Shown: positions 44,138 to 44,193 of the stretch, in pieces
Position numbering within the stretch: the stretch's first letter is position 1
Layout of the letters: the number at the start of each line of letters is the position of its first letter
NCBI GenBank assembly: GCA_024694125.1
Contig: JAILKE010000018.1
Location: forward strand, 1 to 44,193
Length of the DNA stretch: 44,193 nt
Direction of reading: 5' to 3'
Source: Bacteroidales bacterium
GTDB taxonomy: Bacteria > Bacteroidota > Bacteroidia > Bacteroidales > UBA3663
Made by a program: the position numbers and the translations under genes
The notes under the pieces: model-generated
What the model saw: only the letters and a program-made list of their open reading frames with translations
The model's database searches: none
Told to the model about the DNA's origin: nothing

Positions 44138-44193
44138 GGGAGTATTCCAGAGTGGCCAAATGGGGCAGACTGTAAATCTGCTGTCTACGACTT
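44138..44193 (+). tRNA. tRNA-Tyr (GTA), cut by the window end
   Basis: The sequence begins GGGAGTATTCCAGAGTGG and shows the anticodon stem-loop with CTGTAAA, anticodon GTA, then the start of a long variable arm, as in class II tRNA-Tyr. The 3' half lies outside the window. It starts 8 bp after tRNA-Asn, so both belong to one transcript. Confidence 0.9.

Overview
The window looks like a chromosomal stretch of a Bacteroidales bacterium, most likely a Prevotellaceae-type gut or rumen organism. The reasons are Bacteroidetes-type promoters throughout (-33 TTTG, about 20 bp, then TAnnTTTG), few Shine-Dalgarno sequences, the Bacteroidetes families DUF4254 and DUF4924, methylmalonyl-CoA decarboxylase genes, and lipooligosaccharide-type glycosyltransferases. 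The genus cannot be fixed from the sequence alone.

Layout. 1-2400 holds the tail of an unidentified gene, then on the minus strand a LicC-like cytidylyltransferase and a HisC-like aminotransferase. 2460-7350 is a plus-strand surface-glycan operon: DUF4254, GT9, GT4, LicD and a WaaP-like kinase, ending at a strong terminator. 7500-11500 holds a secreted SGNH hydrolase, a metallophosphoesterase lipoprotein overlapping an outer-membrane-type protein, and a YitT permease. 11590-14930 carries a galactofuranosyltransferase-like enzyme, a CDP-glycerol glycerophosphotransferase-like enzyme and a TlpA-type thioredoxin. 14930-17600 is unusual. Two copies of a probable ~140-nt small RNA gene, each with its own promoter and terminator, bracket a flavin reductase, a small unknown gene and a patch of REP-like palindromes. 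17600-34000 is mostly housekeeping: a methyltransferase, pheT, yebC, methylmalonyl-CoA decarboxylase genes without the beta subunit, an LptF/G permease, an aspartate aminotransferase, PBP1A, DUF4924, prfC and a glutathione peroxidase. 34250-43051 is a complete type I-C CRISPR-Cas system (17 repeats, 16 spacers; cas3-cas5-cas8c-cas7-cas4-cas1-cas2), all read on the minus strand. The window ends with tRNA-Asn and a cut-off tRNA-Tyr.

How the genes fit together. LicC-, LicD- and glycerophosphotransferase-like proteins beside several glycosyltransferases and a sugar kinase suggest a lipooligosaccharide core or surface glycan carrying a phospho-alcohol group. The CRISPR-Cas block is flanked by inverted copies of one simple-sequence repeat, with a tRNA pair next to it, which suggests an inserted module. 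Intergenic DNA is unusually rich in short repeats; several families recur along the window.

Most noteworthy are the twin small RNA genes with a shared upstream box at a fixed distance from the promoter, a 15-bp perfect inverted repeat in the glycan operon leader, paired ATCG-N4-CGAT sites before the glutathione peroxidase gene, and a recurrent intergenic repeat headed by TATCGTCCC.
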